From positions 24,818 to 88,817 of the forward strand of contig JAGCYM010000092.1 in NCBI GenBank assembly GCA_017960805.1: a stretch of DNA of 64,000 bases. The letters are read 5' to 3'. Below the pieces are notes generated by a model. That model was not told the DNA's origin and ran no database searches. It saw only the letters and a program-made list of their open reading frames with translations. The translations under genes were made by a program, and so were the position numbers. Source of the DNA: Ruminococcus sp. Lineage in GTDB: Bacteria > Bacillota > Clostridia > Oscillospirales > Ruminococcaceae. Below are positions 27,173 to 33,876 of the stretch, piece by piece; positions within the stretch are counted from its first letter, which is position 1; each line of letters opens with the position of its first letter.

Positions 27173-27356
27173 GATACATCTGCAAAATTAATTCCTGTGC
27201 GAACCTCCTGTGATCGGAGGAAGCAGTATGTTGCGCAAAGTGATAGTACATGGTATAATCTAACTTGACATTTCAAAAGAGTAGAGAAAATTATTTTTTG
27301 TTTTAACTGTAACGAATGTGAAATTGCTGAGTCTTATGTTTGAAGGCGGTGAAAAG

Positions 27357-27842
27357 ATGAACACCATTGAAGAGCTCTACAATCAATATTTCAAAGATAT
27401 TTACCTGTATCTTATGTCACTGTCACACAACGAGGACACTGCAAGAGAACTTACTCAGGAGACCTTTTTCCGGGCGATGCGTTCTGTTGAAAGTTTCCGT
27501 GGTGACTGCGATATCCGTGTATGGCTTTGTCAGATAGCAAAGAATGCGTTTCTGTCACAGTGCCGTAAAGATAACCGCTTCACAGGAGATGAGGTGCCTG
27601 ATACTATACCGGACACTTCTGTATCCATTGAGGACAATATTATAGACAAGGAACGTTCCATGATGATACATCAGATACTGCATGACATGAAAGAACCACA
27701 TAAGGAAGTATTCACTCTCCGGGTATTCGGAGAACTAAGCTTTGAGCAGATAGGTAATCTGTTCGGGAAGACCGAAAGCTGGGCGCGTGTAACCTTTCAT
27801 CGTGCAAAACTTATGATAATAAGTAGAATGGAGGAATCATAA
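27357..27842 (+). CDS. ECF-type RNA polymerase sigma factor
   Basis: A 161-residue sigma-70 family protein with only regions 2 and 4. Region 2 spans DIYLYLMSLSHNEDTARELTQETFF, and region 4 has the helix-turn-helix SFEQIGNLFGKTESWARVTFHRAK. ATG 27357 has GGCGGTG upstream; a longer frame from 27318 lacks a good RBS. It is immediately followed (stop codon to ATG contiguous) by a zinc-finger anti-sigma gene, the normal ECF pair. About 45 bases upstream, TGTAAC, 17 bases, GTCTTA resembles an ECF autoregulatory promoter. The signal it responds to is unknown. Confidence 0.92.
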   Translation: MNTIEELYNQYFKDIYLYLMSLSHNEDTARELTQETFFRAMRSVESFRGDCDIRVWLCQIAKNAFLSQCRKDNRFTGDEVPDTIPDTSVSIEDNIIDKERSMMIHQILHDMKEPHKEVFTLRVFGELSFEQIGNLFGKTESWARVTFHRAKLMIISRMEES

Positions 27843-28493
27843 ATGAATATCAGCTGTGAGATGATAAAGGATCTGCTTCCGCTATATAGTGATGGAGTAT
27901 GCAGCGAAGAAAGTAAAAAAGCTGTCGAAGAGCACATCTCAAAGTGCAGGGAATGCAAATCAGAACTTGACATGATGAATAAAAATCTGGTGCTTCCGGC
28001 AGAGAAAGATACCGGAGCGGTTAAACGGATCAAACGCCGTATCAGGCTCGAGAAGATCGTTACAGTAATTGCGGCAGGAATTGTGACTATTGGAGGACTG
28101 ACGTGTCTGAGCACCTGGATGATCAACACGGATAAGTCAATGAATGTGGAAAAGTATCACATCACAGAAAACGTGAGTGTTACTGAACATGATGGAGCCT
28201 TGTGGCTCAATGTGAATGGTACTGCATCGTCATTTTCATTTGTGTATCCTACCCTCAGTGATACTGACGGAGACCATTTCGGTTATGGAAAAGGCTTTGA
28301 AAAGGATAAGCTCAATGGAATGGGCTACACTCTAAAGCAGCGCCGTATAGACAGTTTGGCGTTTACAGAAATGGGAACAGACGGTTTTGAGAAGAAGATC
28401 AAGGATATGGATGAACTTGATAGTAATATTGAAAAGATATTCTACTACGATGATGTAAATAACAAAGAATATATTCTTTGGGAGCGCGATTGA
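27843..28493 (+). CDS. Anti-sigma factor with zf-HC2 zinc finger, membrane-anchored
   Basis: A 216-residue protein. The N-terminal anti-sigma zinc-finger domain (EMIKDLLPLYSDGVCSEESKKAVEEHISKCREC) has the HxxxCxxC signature near residues 31-38. One transmembrane helix follows at about 72-95 (IVTVIAAGIVTIGGLTCL), and then an extracytoplasmic domain of about 120 residues. This layout is that of RsiW-like factors that hold an ECF sigma at the membrane until proteolysis or a ligand releases it. ATG follows the sigma stop with no gap. A PrsW-type protease exists at 654-1376, but a functional link is only a hypothesis. Confidence 0.9.
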   Translation: MNISCEMIKDLLPLYSDGVCSEESKKAVEEHISKCRECKSELDMMNKNLVLPAEKDTGAVKRIKRRIRLEKIVTVIAAGIVTIGGLTCLSTWMINTDKSMNVEKYHITENVSVTEHDGALWLNVNGTASSFSFVYPTLSDTDGDHFGYGKGFEKDKLNGMGYTLKQRRIDSLAFTEMGTDGFEKKIKDMDELDSNIEKIFYYDDVNNKEYILWERD

Positions 28494-28494
28494 T

Positions 28495-28779
28495 ATGACT
28501 GAGAAAAGATTTTGTGTACCGGCAATAATAGCAGCTGGTGTTGCAGCGGTGCTGGGTATATTTAGTTTGCCGGCTGAGAGTATTGTGCTGTCAATCGGAG
28601 TTATCATATTCAGTATTGTAAAGAAAAATAAACTTCGTCCGCTTATACCTGTAATAATCAGCGTGCTTGCTCTGCTGATATCCGTACCTTTCCTTCTGCT
28701 CCTGATACACGGAGAGGTAACAGGAACAGGAACTTCGAATTACTGGCTGATGAGGCTGATATTTGGCAAATTACAATAG
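28495..28779 (+). CDS. Small membrane protein, third gene of the sigma operon
   Basis: A 94-residue, very hydrophobic protein with two to three transmembrane helices (FCVPAIIAAGVAAVLGIFSL, then SIGVIIFSIV, then LIPVIISVLALLISVPFLLLL) and a short polar tail. The ATG lies one base after the anti-sigma stop, so it belongs to the operon. No family recognised; resembles small DUF4190-like proteins in pattern only. Confidence 0.7.
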   Translation: MTEKRFCVPAIIAAGVAAVLGIFSLPAESIVLSIGVIIFSIVKKNKLRPLIPVIISVLALLISVPFLLLLIHGEVTGTGTSNYWLMRLIFGKLQ

Positions 28780-28793
28780 TGGTTGTGCATATA

Positions 28794-28828
28794 CAAAAAT
28801 ATCCCGCTCTCATATGAGAACGGGATAT
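28794..28828. terminator. Bidirectional terminator between the sigma operon and TM2 gene
   Basis: ATATCCCGCTCTCATATGAGAACGGGATAT is summarised as ATATCCCG pairing with CGGGATAT plus a near-palindromic centre; the minus strand ends in TTTTTG. It lies between convergent genes. Confidence 0.8.
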
Positions 28829-28843
28829 GCTGTTTACTATTAA

Positions 28844-29065
28844 TTATTCACCAAGAGGATTGCCGTTAGCATCAGTAGTGATCTTGCCCATGAGGATCAT
28901 GATACCCTCGATGAGGCCCCACCAAGCTCCGATACCGCAAGTACAAACAGTAACTATGATCTGGATGATAGCTCTCTTTGTGTTTCCAAGGTAAAACTGG
29001 TGAACACCAAAACCACCGAGGAAGATGCCGAGCAGACCTGCTGTCATTTTGGATTTCTGTTCCAT
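28844..29065 (-). CDS. TM2-domain membrane protein
   Basis: A 73-residue protein with the TM2 signature: a first helix with LLGIFLGGFGVHQFYLGN (the G-x-HxFYLG motif), a basic loop with KRAIIQ, and a second helix ending WWGLIEGIMILMGK. TM2 proteins are widespread small membrane proteins of unsettled role. A promoter (TTGATT, 17 bases, TATACT) lies about 90 bases upstream. Confidence 0.9.
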   Translation of the reverse strand: MEQKSKMTAGLLGIFLGGFGVHQFYLGNTKRAIIQIIVTVCTCGIGAWWGLIEGIMILMGKITTDANGNPLGE

Positions 29066-29153
29066 AACTAAAGTTCTCCTTTCAAATCCTTATGATAATA
29101 AGTAAATAGATAACCAGATATATAAAAATACATTTATAATCTGTACAACATCT

Positions 29154-29182
29154 AGTATATCACAGAGTTATCACAAAATCAA
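29154..29182 (-). promoter_or_regulatory. Promoter of the TM2 gene
   Basis: Minus strand TTGATT (29177-29182), 17 bases, TATACT (29154-29159). Confidence 0.6.
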
Positions 29183-29325
29183 TATGTATTTTGAACTTTT
29201 TTTAAATATATCAATAACATTCTGTTATTTGTGCAAAAAAAGTGCGTGAAAATTTGTAGTGGTTGTCTTATTTGTACAATTATCGACAAAATGACTTGCT
29301 TTTTGAAATTATTTTATTTTGTATA

Positions 29326-29354
29326 TTGACGAATTAAAACGAAAGTGGTAGAAT
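29326..29354 (+). promoter_or_regulatory. Promoter of the AIM24-like gene
   Basis: TTGACG (29326-29331), 17 bases, TAGAAT (29349-29354), about 50 bases before the ATG. The A/T-rich gap 29066-29405 holds only this and the divergent TM2 promoter. Confidence 0.65.
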
Positions 29355-29405
29355 AAAAACGTAGGGGATATCCCCAAAAATATGTTTTAAACAGGAGGCT
29401 TTGAA

Positions 29406-30080
29406 ATGAAATACGAAATTATCGGACAGACAGTTCCCGCAGTTGAAGTCACACTCAGCAATGGCGAGTCAATGTTTACCCAGTCAGGTGGCATGATCTG
29501 GCAGACAGAGGGAATCAAGATGAGCACAAATGCAAGAGGCGGTATTGCTCGCAGCCTTGGACGTATGTTCACAGGCGAATCTGTATTTATGGCTAACTAT
29601 ACAGCTGAGACAGAGGGCGCAAAGATTGCTTTCGGTTCTACGGTTCCTGGCTGTGTTGTTCCAGTTGATATCTCACAGGGCGAGATAATCGTTCAGAAGG
29701 GTTCTTTCCTCTGTGCTCAGCAGAGTGTAGACCTTAAGGCTACTTTTACTAAGAAATTCTCTGCAGGCCTCTTCGGTGGTGAAGGCTTTGTTCTCCAGCG
29801 TCTCTTCGGAAGCGGTATGGCTTTCCTTGAGGTTGATGGTGATAAGGTTGAGCGTACACTTGCTCCCGGCGAAGTACTCAAGGTTGATACCGGTAATGTT
29901 GTAGCATTTGAAGCTACTGTTAGCTATGATATAGAGACTGTTAAAGGTCTAGGCAACATATTCCTCGGCGGCGAGGGGCTTTTCCTGACAAAGCTTACTG
30001 GTCCTGGCAGAATAATTCTCCAGACTCAGAACTTCAATGACTTTGCTGGTAAGGTTATCTCAATGATCCCTGGAAAATAA
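29406..30080 (+). CDS. AIM24 / TIGR00266 family protein
   Basis: A 224-residue beta-rich protein of the TIGR00266/AIM24 family. The typical N-terminus VEVTLSNGESMFTQSGGMIWQ and the Gly-rich block LFGGEGFVLQRLFGSGMAFLE are present, and the same pattern recurs near the end (GNIFLGGEGLFLTKLTGPG). Found in nearly all bacteria, biochemical role unclear; the mitochondrial relative AIM24 affects inner-membrane complexes. AGGAGGC precedes the ATG. Monocistronic, with its own promoter and a strong terminator. Codon use is strongly biased to preferred codons, which suggests high expression. Confidence 0.92.
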   Translation: MKYEIIGQTVPAVEVTLSNGESMFTQSGGMIWQTEGIKMSTNARGGIARSLGRMFTGESVFMANYTAETEGAKIAFGSTVPGCVVPVDISQGEIIVQKGSFLCAQQSVDLKATFTKKFSAGLFGGEGFVLQRLFGSGMAFLEVDGDKVERTLAPGEVLKVDTGNVVAFEATVSYDIETVKGLGNIFLGGEGLFLTKLTGPGRIILQTQNFNDFAGKVISMIPGK

Positions 30081-30091
30081 TTGATTAAATT

Positions 30092-30135
30092 ATGCTCCCT
30101 GCAATCGACTTATCATCGACTGCAGGGGGCATTTT
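30092..30135 (+). terminator. Terminator of the AIM24-like gene
   Basis: TGCTCCCTGCA and its complement TGCAGGGGGCA form a stem extended by TCGA pairs, followed by TTTTT. Confidence 0.88.
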
Positions 30136-30160
30136 TCATATGACAGGTCCATGTCGATTC

Positions 30161-30189
30161 TTGACAATTCCTGTATTTTGAGATATAAT
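30161..30189 (+). promoter_or_regulatory. Promoter of yycJ-rlmH, followed by a leader hairpin
   Basis: TTGACA (30161-30166), 17 bases, TATAAT (30184-30189). The 5' leader then holds a perfect 10-bp hairpin, AAATGACCGC with GCGGTCATTT (30192-30226), ending 20 bases before the start codon. Confidence 0.85.
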
Positions 30190-30246
30190 CAAAATGACCG
30201 CAGGGCAGTGTGCCGAGCGGTCATTTCTATGACTTAAGGTGATAAA

Positions 30247-31032
30247 ATGGCAAGGCTGTATCCACTTTTCAGCTCCAGCAAGGGCAATTCATACTACATA
30301 GGTAACGAAAAGAATGGTATACTTATTGACTGCGGTGTAAGCTTCCGCAGACTGAATTCCGCTCTTGAGATGAACCATATTCCTCTTGAAGCTGTTCAGG
30401 CGGTCTTTATAACTCATGAGCATACCGACCATATTCAGGGACTAAAACTGCTTACCAAGAATACTGGCATGCCTGTCTATGGTACTAAAAGAACTCTTCA
30501 GCGACTAAGTGATACTGACAAAGTATCAGGAAACTCGCATCTCATAGATATATTCGGAAAGTCCATCGAGTGCTCTGGCTGTGAGATAACATGCTTCAGT
30601 ACACCTCATGATGCAATACACAGCTGCGGCTATCGTATAACTACTGAGGACGACAAAGTATGCGCAATCTGCACTGATCTAGGATATGTTACTCCTGAGG
30701 TAGATGCTGCACTGACTGGATGCAAGCTCGTAGTTCTGGAATCTAATTATGATGAGAATATGCTTCGTCATGGACCGTATCCTCTTTATCTTAAGGAACG
30801 TATCCTTTCCCAGAACGGACATCTGTCCAATCACTCCTGCGGAGATCAGGTAAACAAGCTTATCCGTCAGGGAACAACACACATAATACTCGGACATCTG
30901 AGTCAGGACAATAATCGCCCTGATATCGCTGATACTACTGTCCAGTCACATCTGGTCGGATTTACTCGCGGACGTGATTATCTCATGGGAGTTGCTCCCG
31001 TGGAAACGCAGGGAGGAGCTGTTATCTTCTGA
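30247..31032 (+). CDS. MBL-fold metallohydrolase, YycJ/WalJ-like
   Basis: A 261-residue beta-lactamase-fold protein matching the YycJ (WalJ) group, proposed to be a nuclease linked to cell-wall stress and DNA repair in Firmicutes. The metal-binding motif is ITHEHTDHIQG near residues 57-67. Further ligands are in TPHDAIHSCG, an Asp in CTDLGYVT, and a late His in HIILGHLSQDNNRP. In many Firmicutes this gene sits directly upstream of rlmH, as here: the two overlap by one base. The leader has a hairpin that may influence translation. Confidence 0.9.
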   Translation: MARLYPLFSSSKGNSYYIGNEKNGILIDCGVSFRRLNSALEMNHIPLEAVQAVFITHEHTDHIQGLKLLTKNTGMPVYGTKRTLQRLSDTDKVSGNSHLIDIFGKSIECSGCEITCFSTPHDAIHSCGYRITTEDDKVCAICTDLGYVTPEVDAALTGCKLVVLESNYDENMLRHGPYPLYLKERILSQNGHLSNHSCGDQVNKLIRQGTTHIILGHLSQDNNRPDIADTTVQSHLVGFTRGRDYLMGVAPVETQGGAVIF

Positions 31033-31505
31033 TGAATATTGAATTGATAGTTATCGGGAAACTTAAGGAGGAATATCTTCGCTCAGCATGTGCTGAGTAT
31101 ATAAAGAGGCTTGGAAGATACTGTACATTTACTCTTCATGAGCTTGATGAATGTCGTCTCAGTGATAATCCTTCAGAGAAGGAAATAGCCGCTGCGTTGA
31201 AAAAAGAGGGCGAGCAGATACGCAAGATCGCTAAGGGAATGATAATACCGATGTGCATTGAAGGAAAGCAGCTCACTAGTCCTGAGCTTGCTGAGAAGAT
31301 AAGCACTGCGGGAGTTGACGGAGTCAGCACAGTCACATTCATCATCGGAAGTTCATTTGGCCTTGATCCGGAGATCAAGGCAATGGGAGAGCTTAAGCTT
31401 TCGATGTCCAAGATGACTTTTCCTCACCAGCTCGCTCGTGTTATGCTGCTTGAGCAGATATATCGCAGTTTTCAGATATCAACTGGTGGGAAGTACCATA
31501 AATAG
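31032..31505 (+). CDS. rlmH: 23S rRNA (pseudouridine1915-N3)-methyltransferase
   Basis: A 157-residue SPOUT methyltransferase that methylates pseudouridine 1915 in helix 69 of 23S rRNA after 70S assembly. Family blocks are the N-terminal IELIVIGKLKEEYLRSACAEYIKRL, the SAM-knot residues FIIGSSFGLDPEIK, and the tail MTFPHQLARVMLLEQIYRS with GGKYHK at the end. The length matches E. coli RlmH (155). The ATG overlaps the yycJ-like stop by one base. Confidence 0.97.
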   Translation: MNIELIVIGKLKEEYLRSACAEYIKRLGRYCTFTLHELDECRLSDNPSEKEIAAALKKEGEQIRKIAKGMIIPMCIEGKQLTSPELAEKISTAGVDGVSTVTFIIGSSFGLDPEIKAMGELKLSMSKMTFPHQLARVMLLEQIYRSFQISTGGKYHK

Positions 31506-31523
31506 GATCAATCAATACATAGA

Positions 31524-31566
31524 AAGCCGCTCTAGGTCACTTTTTTGAACGACCTGAGAGCGGCTT
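31524..31566 (+). terminator. Hairpin terminator after rlmH
   Basis: AAGCCGCTCT pairs with AGAGCGGCTT, extended by GGTC/GACC. Little T-run follows; it also lies at the end of the minus-strand dockerin relic, so may act on both strands. Confidence 0.7.
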
Positions 31567-31572
31567 AATTAT

Positions 31573-31704
31573 TTATGATGTGAAGTATGTTTCGTAGTTT
31601 GTCCAGCCAGCTAAATAACGTGATAGGATAACAGAATCAAGGAGGTTAACCTCACCGTCTTTGTTGATATCAGCAGTGGCAGGGTCTACTGTAATAGATT
31701 CCCA
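31573..31704 (-). pseudogene. Orphan dockerin repeat (3' end of a lost minus-strand gene)
   Basis: On the minus strand, the last about 44 codons before a TAA at 31573 read ESITVDPATADINKDGEVNL, then LDSVILSRYLAGWT, then a short tail. This is a clear second repeat of a type I dockerin with its calcium loop. Upstream of it the frame has no sequence of its own: it runs antisense to the Thr-rich linker of the plus-strand gene. So the first repeat, the catalytic part and the signal peptide are gone. It is either a relic of deletion or one edge of an inversion. Confidence 0.72.
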
Positions 31705-31741
31705 GCTGATGTATAACAGCAGCGTTGTGGAGTCAATAAAA

Positions 31742-32773
31742 ATGGTTGATGAGAAGGAAACTACTACATCATCAGAAACATCAACAAGCGCTACGACAAC
31801 AGTGACTACAACAACCGGAATCGTAACATCGGAATCAACGTCAGAGAGCGGATCTGAAACAACTGTAACAGTTACGATCACTACAGTTGCTTCAAGCGTA
31901 ACAACAGCTTCAACTTCTCAGGAGACAACAGAATCATCCAGTGTGGTATCATCTGCAACGCTTACAAGTGCTACAGTATCAGATACTACAACAAGTACTG
32001 CTCAGACCGAAAGCGAAACAACTGTTTCATCTCAGCAGAACGGTACTACAACAACTATAACGAGTACCGCCGGAGATACAACGTCCGCTTCTACAACTGC
32101 AACATCTACACAGAGCGCTGCATCTACAACGGTGACGACGTCTGATAGAACAACTATGAGTGAAGGTTCAACTGAGACAGGAACCACGACTGTATCTACT
32201 GAGTCAGATACAACGACCACGACAGTATCAGAAACAATCCCAGCAGGTTCTGATACATCAACCAATACATCTACAGTAGCTACTACTTCAACTGCATCAG
32301 ATACTACAAGTATCATAAGTTCAACTTCGACCACAGCTGTTTCAGGTTCAGCAACTGTTGAGAGTTCGACTTCAAGCGCTGCAGGTTCATCCGTGACCAC
32401 GACTTCAACAGAAAGTTCTACAACAGCTTCTTCAACACAGACGACCACAGCGGCAACATCTACAGAGCCTGTAACAACTACAACGACAGAAGGCGGAGAT
32501 AAACCGGAGATTCCATATAACCTGGGAGATGTAAATGAGGATGGAAAGGTAGATGCAAAGGATGCATCACTCATACTCGTAGCATATGCAAAAGCGTCAA
32601 CAGGAGGAGAAGACGGATTTACCGAATTTCAGAAGCTTGCTGCGGAAGTAAACGGAGATGGAAAGATAGACGCTAAGGATGCGTCGTTTGTCCTTGCATA
32701 CTACGCGATGGTATCGACAGCATCAGGAGATGTTCCATCACTGAAAGAATTTGTGGGATCTAAAGCAATATAA
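31742..32773 (+). CDS. Thr/Ser-rich protein with C-terminal type I dockerin, N-terminus apparently lost
   Basis: The plus frame is open from 31661, but bases up to about 31704 are antisense to a dockerin relic, so I place the start at ATG 31742; no good RBS or signal peptide is seen. The protein is about 250 residues of Thr/Ser with scattered Glu and Val, then a dockerin: NLGDVNEDGKVDAKDASLIL and VNGDGKIDAKDASFVLAYYA, two full calcium-loop repeats with matching AKDAS recognition residues. Dockerins attach enzymes to cohesin-bearing scaffoldins outside the cell. Without an export signal this copy is probably a truncated remnant of a larger enzyme or adaptor, although the dockerin itself is intact. 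A strong terminator follows. Confidence 0.7.
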   Translation: MVDEKETTTSSETSTSATTTVTTTTGIVTSESTSESGSETTVTVTITTVASSVTTASTSQETTESSSVVSSATLTSATVSDTTTSTAQTESETTVSSQQNGTTTTITSTAGDTTSASTTATSTQSAASTTVTTSDRTTMSEGSTETGTTTVSTESDTTTTTVSETIPAGSDTSTNTSTVATTSTASDTTSIISSTSTTAVSGSATVESSTSSAAGSSVTTTSTESSTTASSTQTTTAATSTEPVTTTTTEGGDKPEIPYNLGDVNEDGKVDAKDASLILVAYAKASTGGEDGFTEFQKLAAEVNGDGKIDAKDASFVLAYYAMVSTASGDVPSLKEFVGSKAI

Positions 32774-32788
32774 CTTAACATAAGCAAA

Positions 32789-32820
32789 CAAGGCGGATCG
32801 TAAGTGATCCGCCTTGTTTT
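32789..32820 (+). terminator. Terminator of the dockerin gene
   Basis: AAGGCGGATC pairs with GATCCGCCTT, followed by GTTTTGTTT. It also separates the convergent TetR gene. Confidence 0.85.
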
Positions 32821-32840
32821 GTTTAGTTGCCATTTAAGTG

Positions 32841-33425
32841 TCATGGTTTAGAAATGAAGCCGCTTATACCATAAAACATAATGTTTCCGAGAGTGTTTGA
32901 AAGCTCCTCTATTGGGATTGCTCTGTTTGAATTGAACCACATCTGGTAAACTCTGATCATTCCGGATGTTGAATAATCAATTATCATCTGTAAGTCTGTT
33001 TCTGGAATATCAACTTGCTTTTTTAGTTTTTCCTTGGTTTTCTCTTTAAGAAGGTCAACTACTTTAGTAGCAAGGCTAACATTGCTGCTCATTTTCATCA
33101 GATGACTGTAAAATTCAAAGTCACTATTTATTATAGCTGTTAGTTTGTCAAATACTATCAGTGGATCTTTCATTGCTTCATATATATCAACATCATTAAG
33201 GTTGCTCTCAAGTGAATTGATAATGCTGTTTTCAATCTCATCAACCACCTGATGAATACCGCTGTAATAATTATAGAAGGTTTTGCGGTTTATATCTGCC
33301 TTTTCAGAAATATCCTTTATTGTTATTGTATTAATATCCTTTTCACATAATAATTCTGCCAGTGCTATGCGGATAGCTTTCTTTGTACGTGTTATTCTTC
33401 TGTCCGTGCGTTTGATATCATTCAT
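32841..33425 (-). CDS. TetR-family transcriptional regulator
   Basis: A 194-residue regulator from ATG 33425 (AAAGGA upstream). The N-terminal helix-turn-helix RTKKAIRIALAELLCEKDINTITIKDISEKADINRKTFYNYYSG is classical TetR. The C-terminal ligand and dimer domain is of the TetR_C type seen in small Firmicute regulators (TSGMIRVYQMWFNSNRAIPIEELS). An in-frame start at 33503 would lie upstream of the RBS and is rejected. It is divergent from a small membrane peptide gene and a lone fabF, and its promoter overlaps a palindrome, so self-control and perhaps control of the fabF unit are likely. The ligand is unknown. Confidence 0.9.
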   Translation of the reverse strand: MNDIKRTDRRITRTKKAIRIALAELLCEKDINTITIKDISEKADINRKTFYNYYSGIHQVVDEIENSIINSLESNLNDVDIYEAMKDPLIVFDKLTAIINSDFEFYSHLMKMSSNVSLATKVVDLLKEKTKEKLKKQVDIPETDLQMIIDYSTSGMIRVYQMWFNSNRAIPIEELSNTLGNIMFYGISGFISKP

Positions 33426-33541
33426 AGTAGTTCCTTTCATCATTTTTTTGAAAATGTGTTGCGAATACCACATTATCTGAGAAATGTGTGTATTAATCTG
33501 CACTTTGACAAAAAAATGTCCATTGGATTATTTCTACGTAT

Positions 33542-33573
33542 GTATTATAATACACATATGTGGCGAAAGTCAA
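33542..33573 (-). promoter_or_regulatory. tetR promoter with palindromic candidate operator
   Basis: Minus strand TTGACT (33568-33573), 18 bases, TATAAT (33544-33549). The -10 lies inside the palindrome GTATTATAATAC (33542-33553), part of a longer imperfect dyad TATGTATTATAATACACATA. A TetR dimer bound here would block the promoter. Confidence 0.55.
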
Positions 33574-33693
33574 TACTTAATTAATTGACGGTGAATCAAA
33601 ACACCTGATTGATCGGAAGGCAAACCAGTGACTGAACAGCAGCTCGCCTGCATAATGATATTATAGAATATATATTATACCAAGGGTGATGAC

Positions 33694-33828
33694 ATGAAAA
33701 GACTAATAACTAGGTTAGGGTTAATAATTGGTGTACTGTTTACGGCGGGAGTTGTATTCTTGTGTGGTGATCTTATTTTGGGGTTGATTGGTTTTGATAT
33801 TTACTGTCAAAAGAAAAAAGGAAAATAA
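33694..33828 (+). CDS. Small single-span membrane peptide
   Basis: A 44-residue open frame with AAGGGTG upstream of ATG 33694. The peptide starts MKRLITR, has one hydrophobic stretch of about 27 residues and ends with a basic QKKKGK tail. A TATTAT-rich promoter-like stretch precedes it. It lies 48 bases upstream of fabF on the same strand and divergent from tetR, so it may be co-transcribed with fabF. No family recognised. It could also be an upstream leader peptide. Confidence 0.5.
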   Translation: MKRLITRLGLIIGVLFTAGVVFLCGDLILGLIGFDIYCQKKKGK

Positions 33829-33876
33829 GTCACATAGTAATGAATGAAAAAGATATAAAACGAAAGATGTGTAAGA

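Noticed and set aside
32032-32574. Long Val-rich minus-strand frame
   Set aside because: Antisense of the Thr/Ser linker of the dockerin protein.
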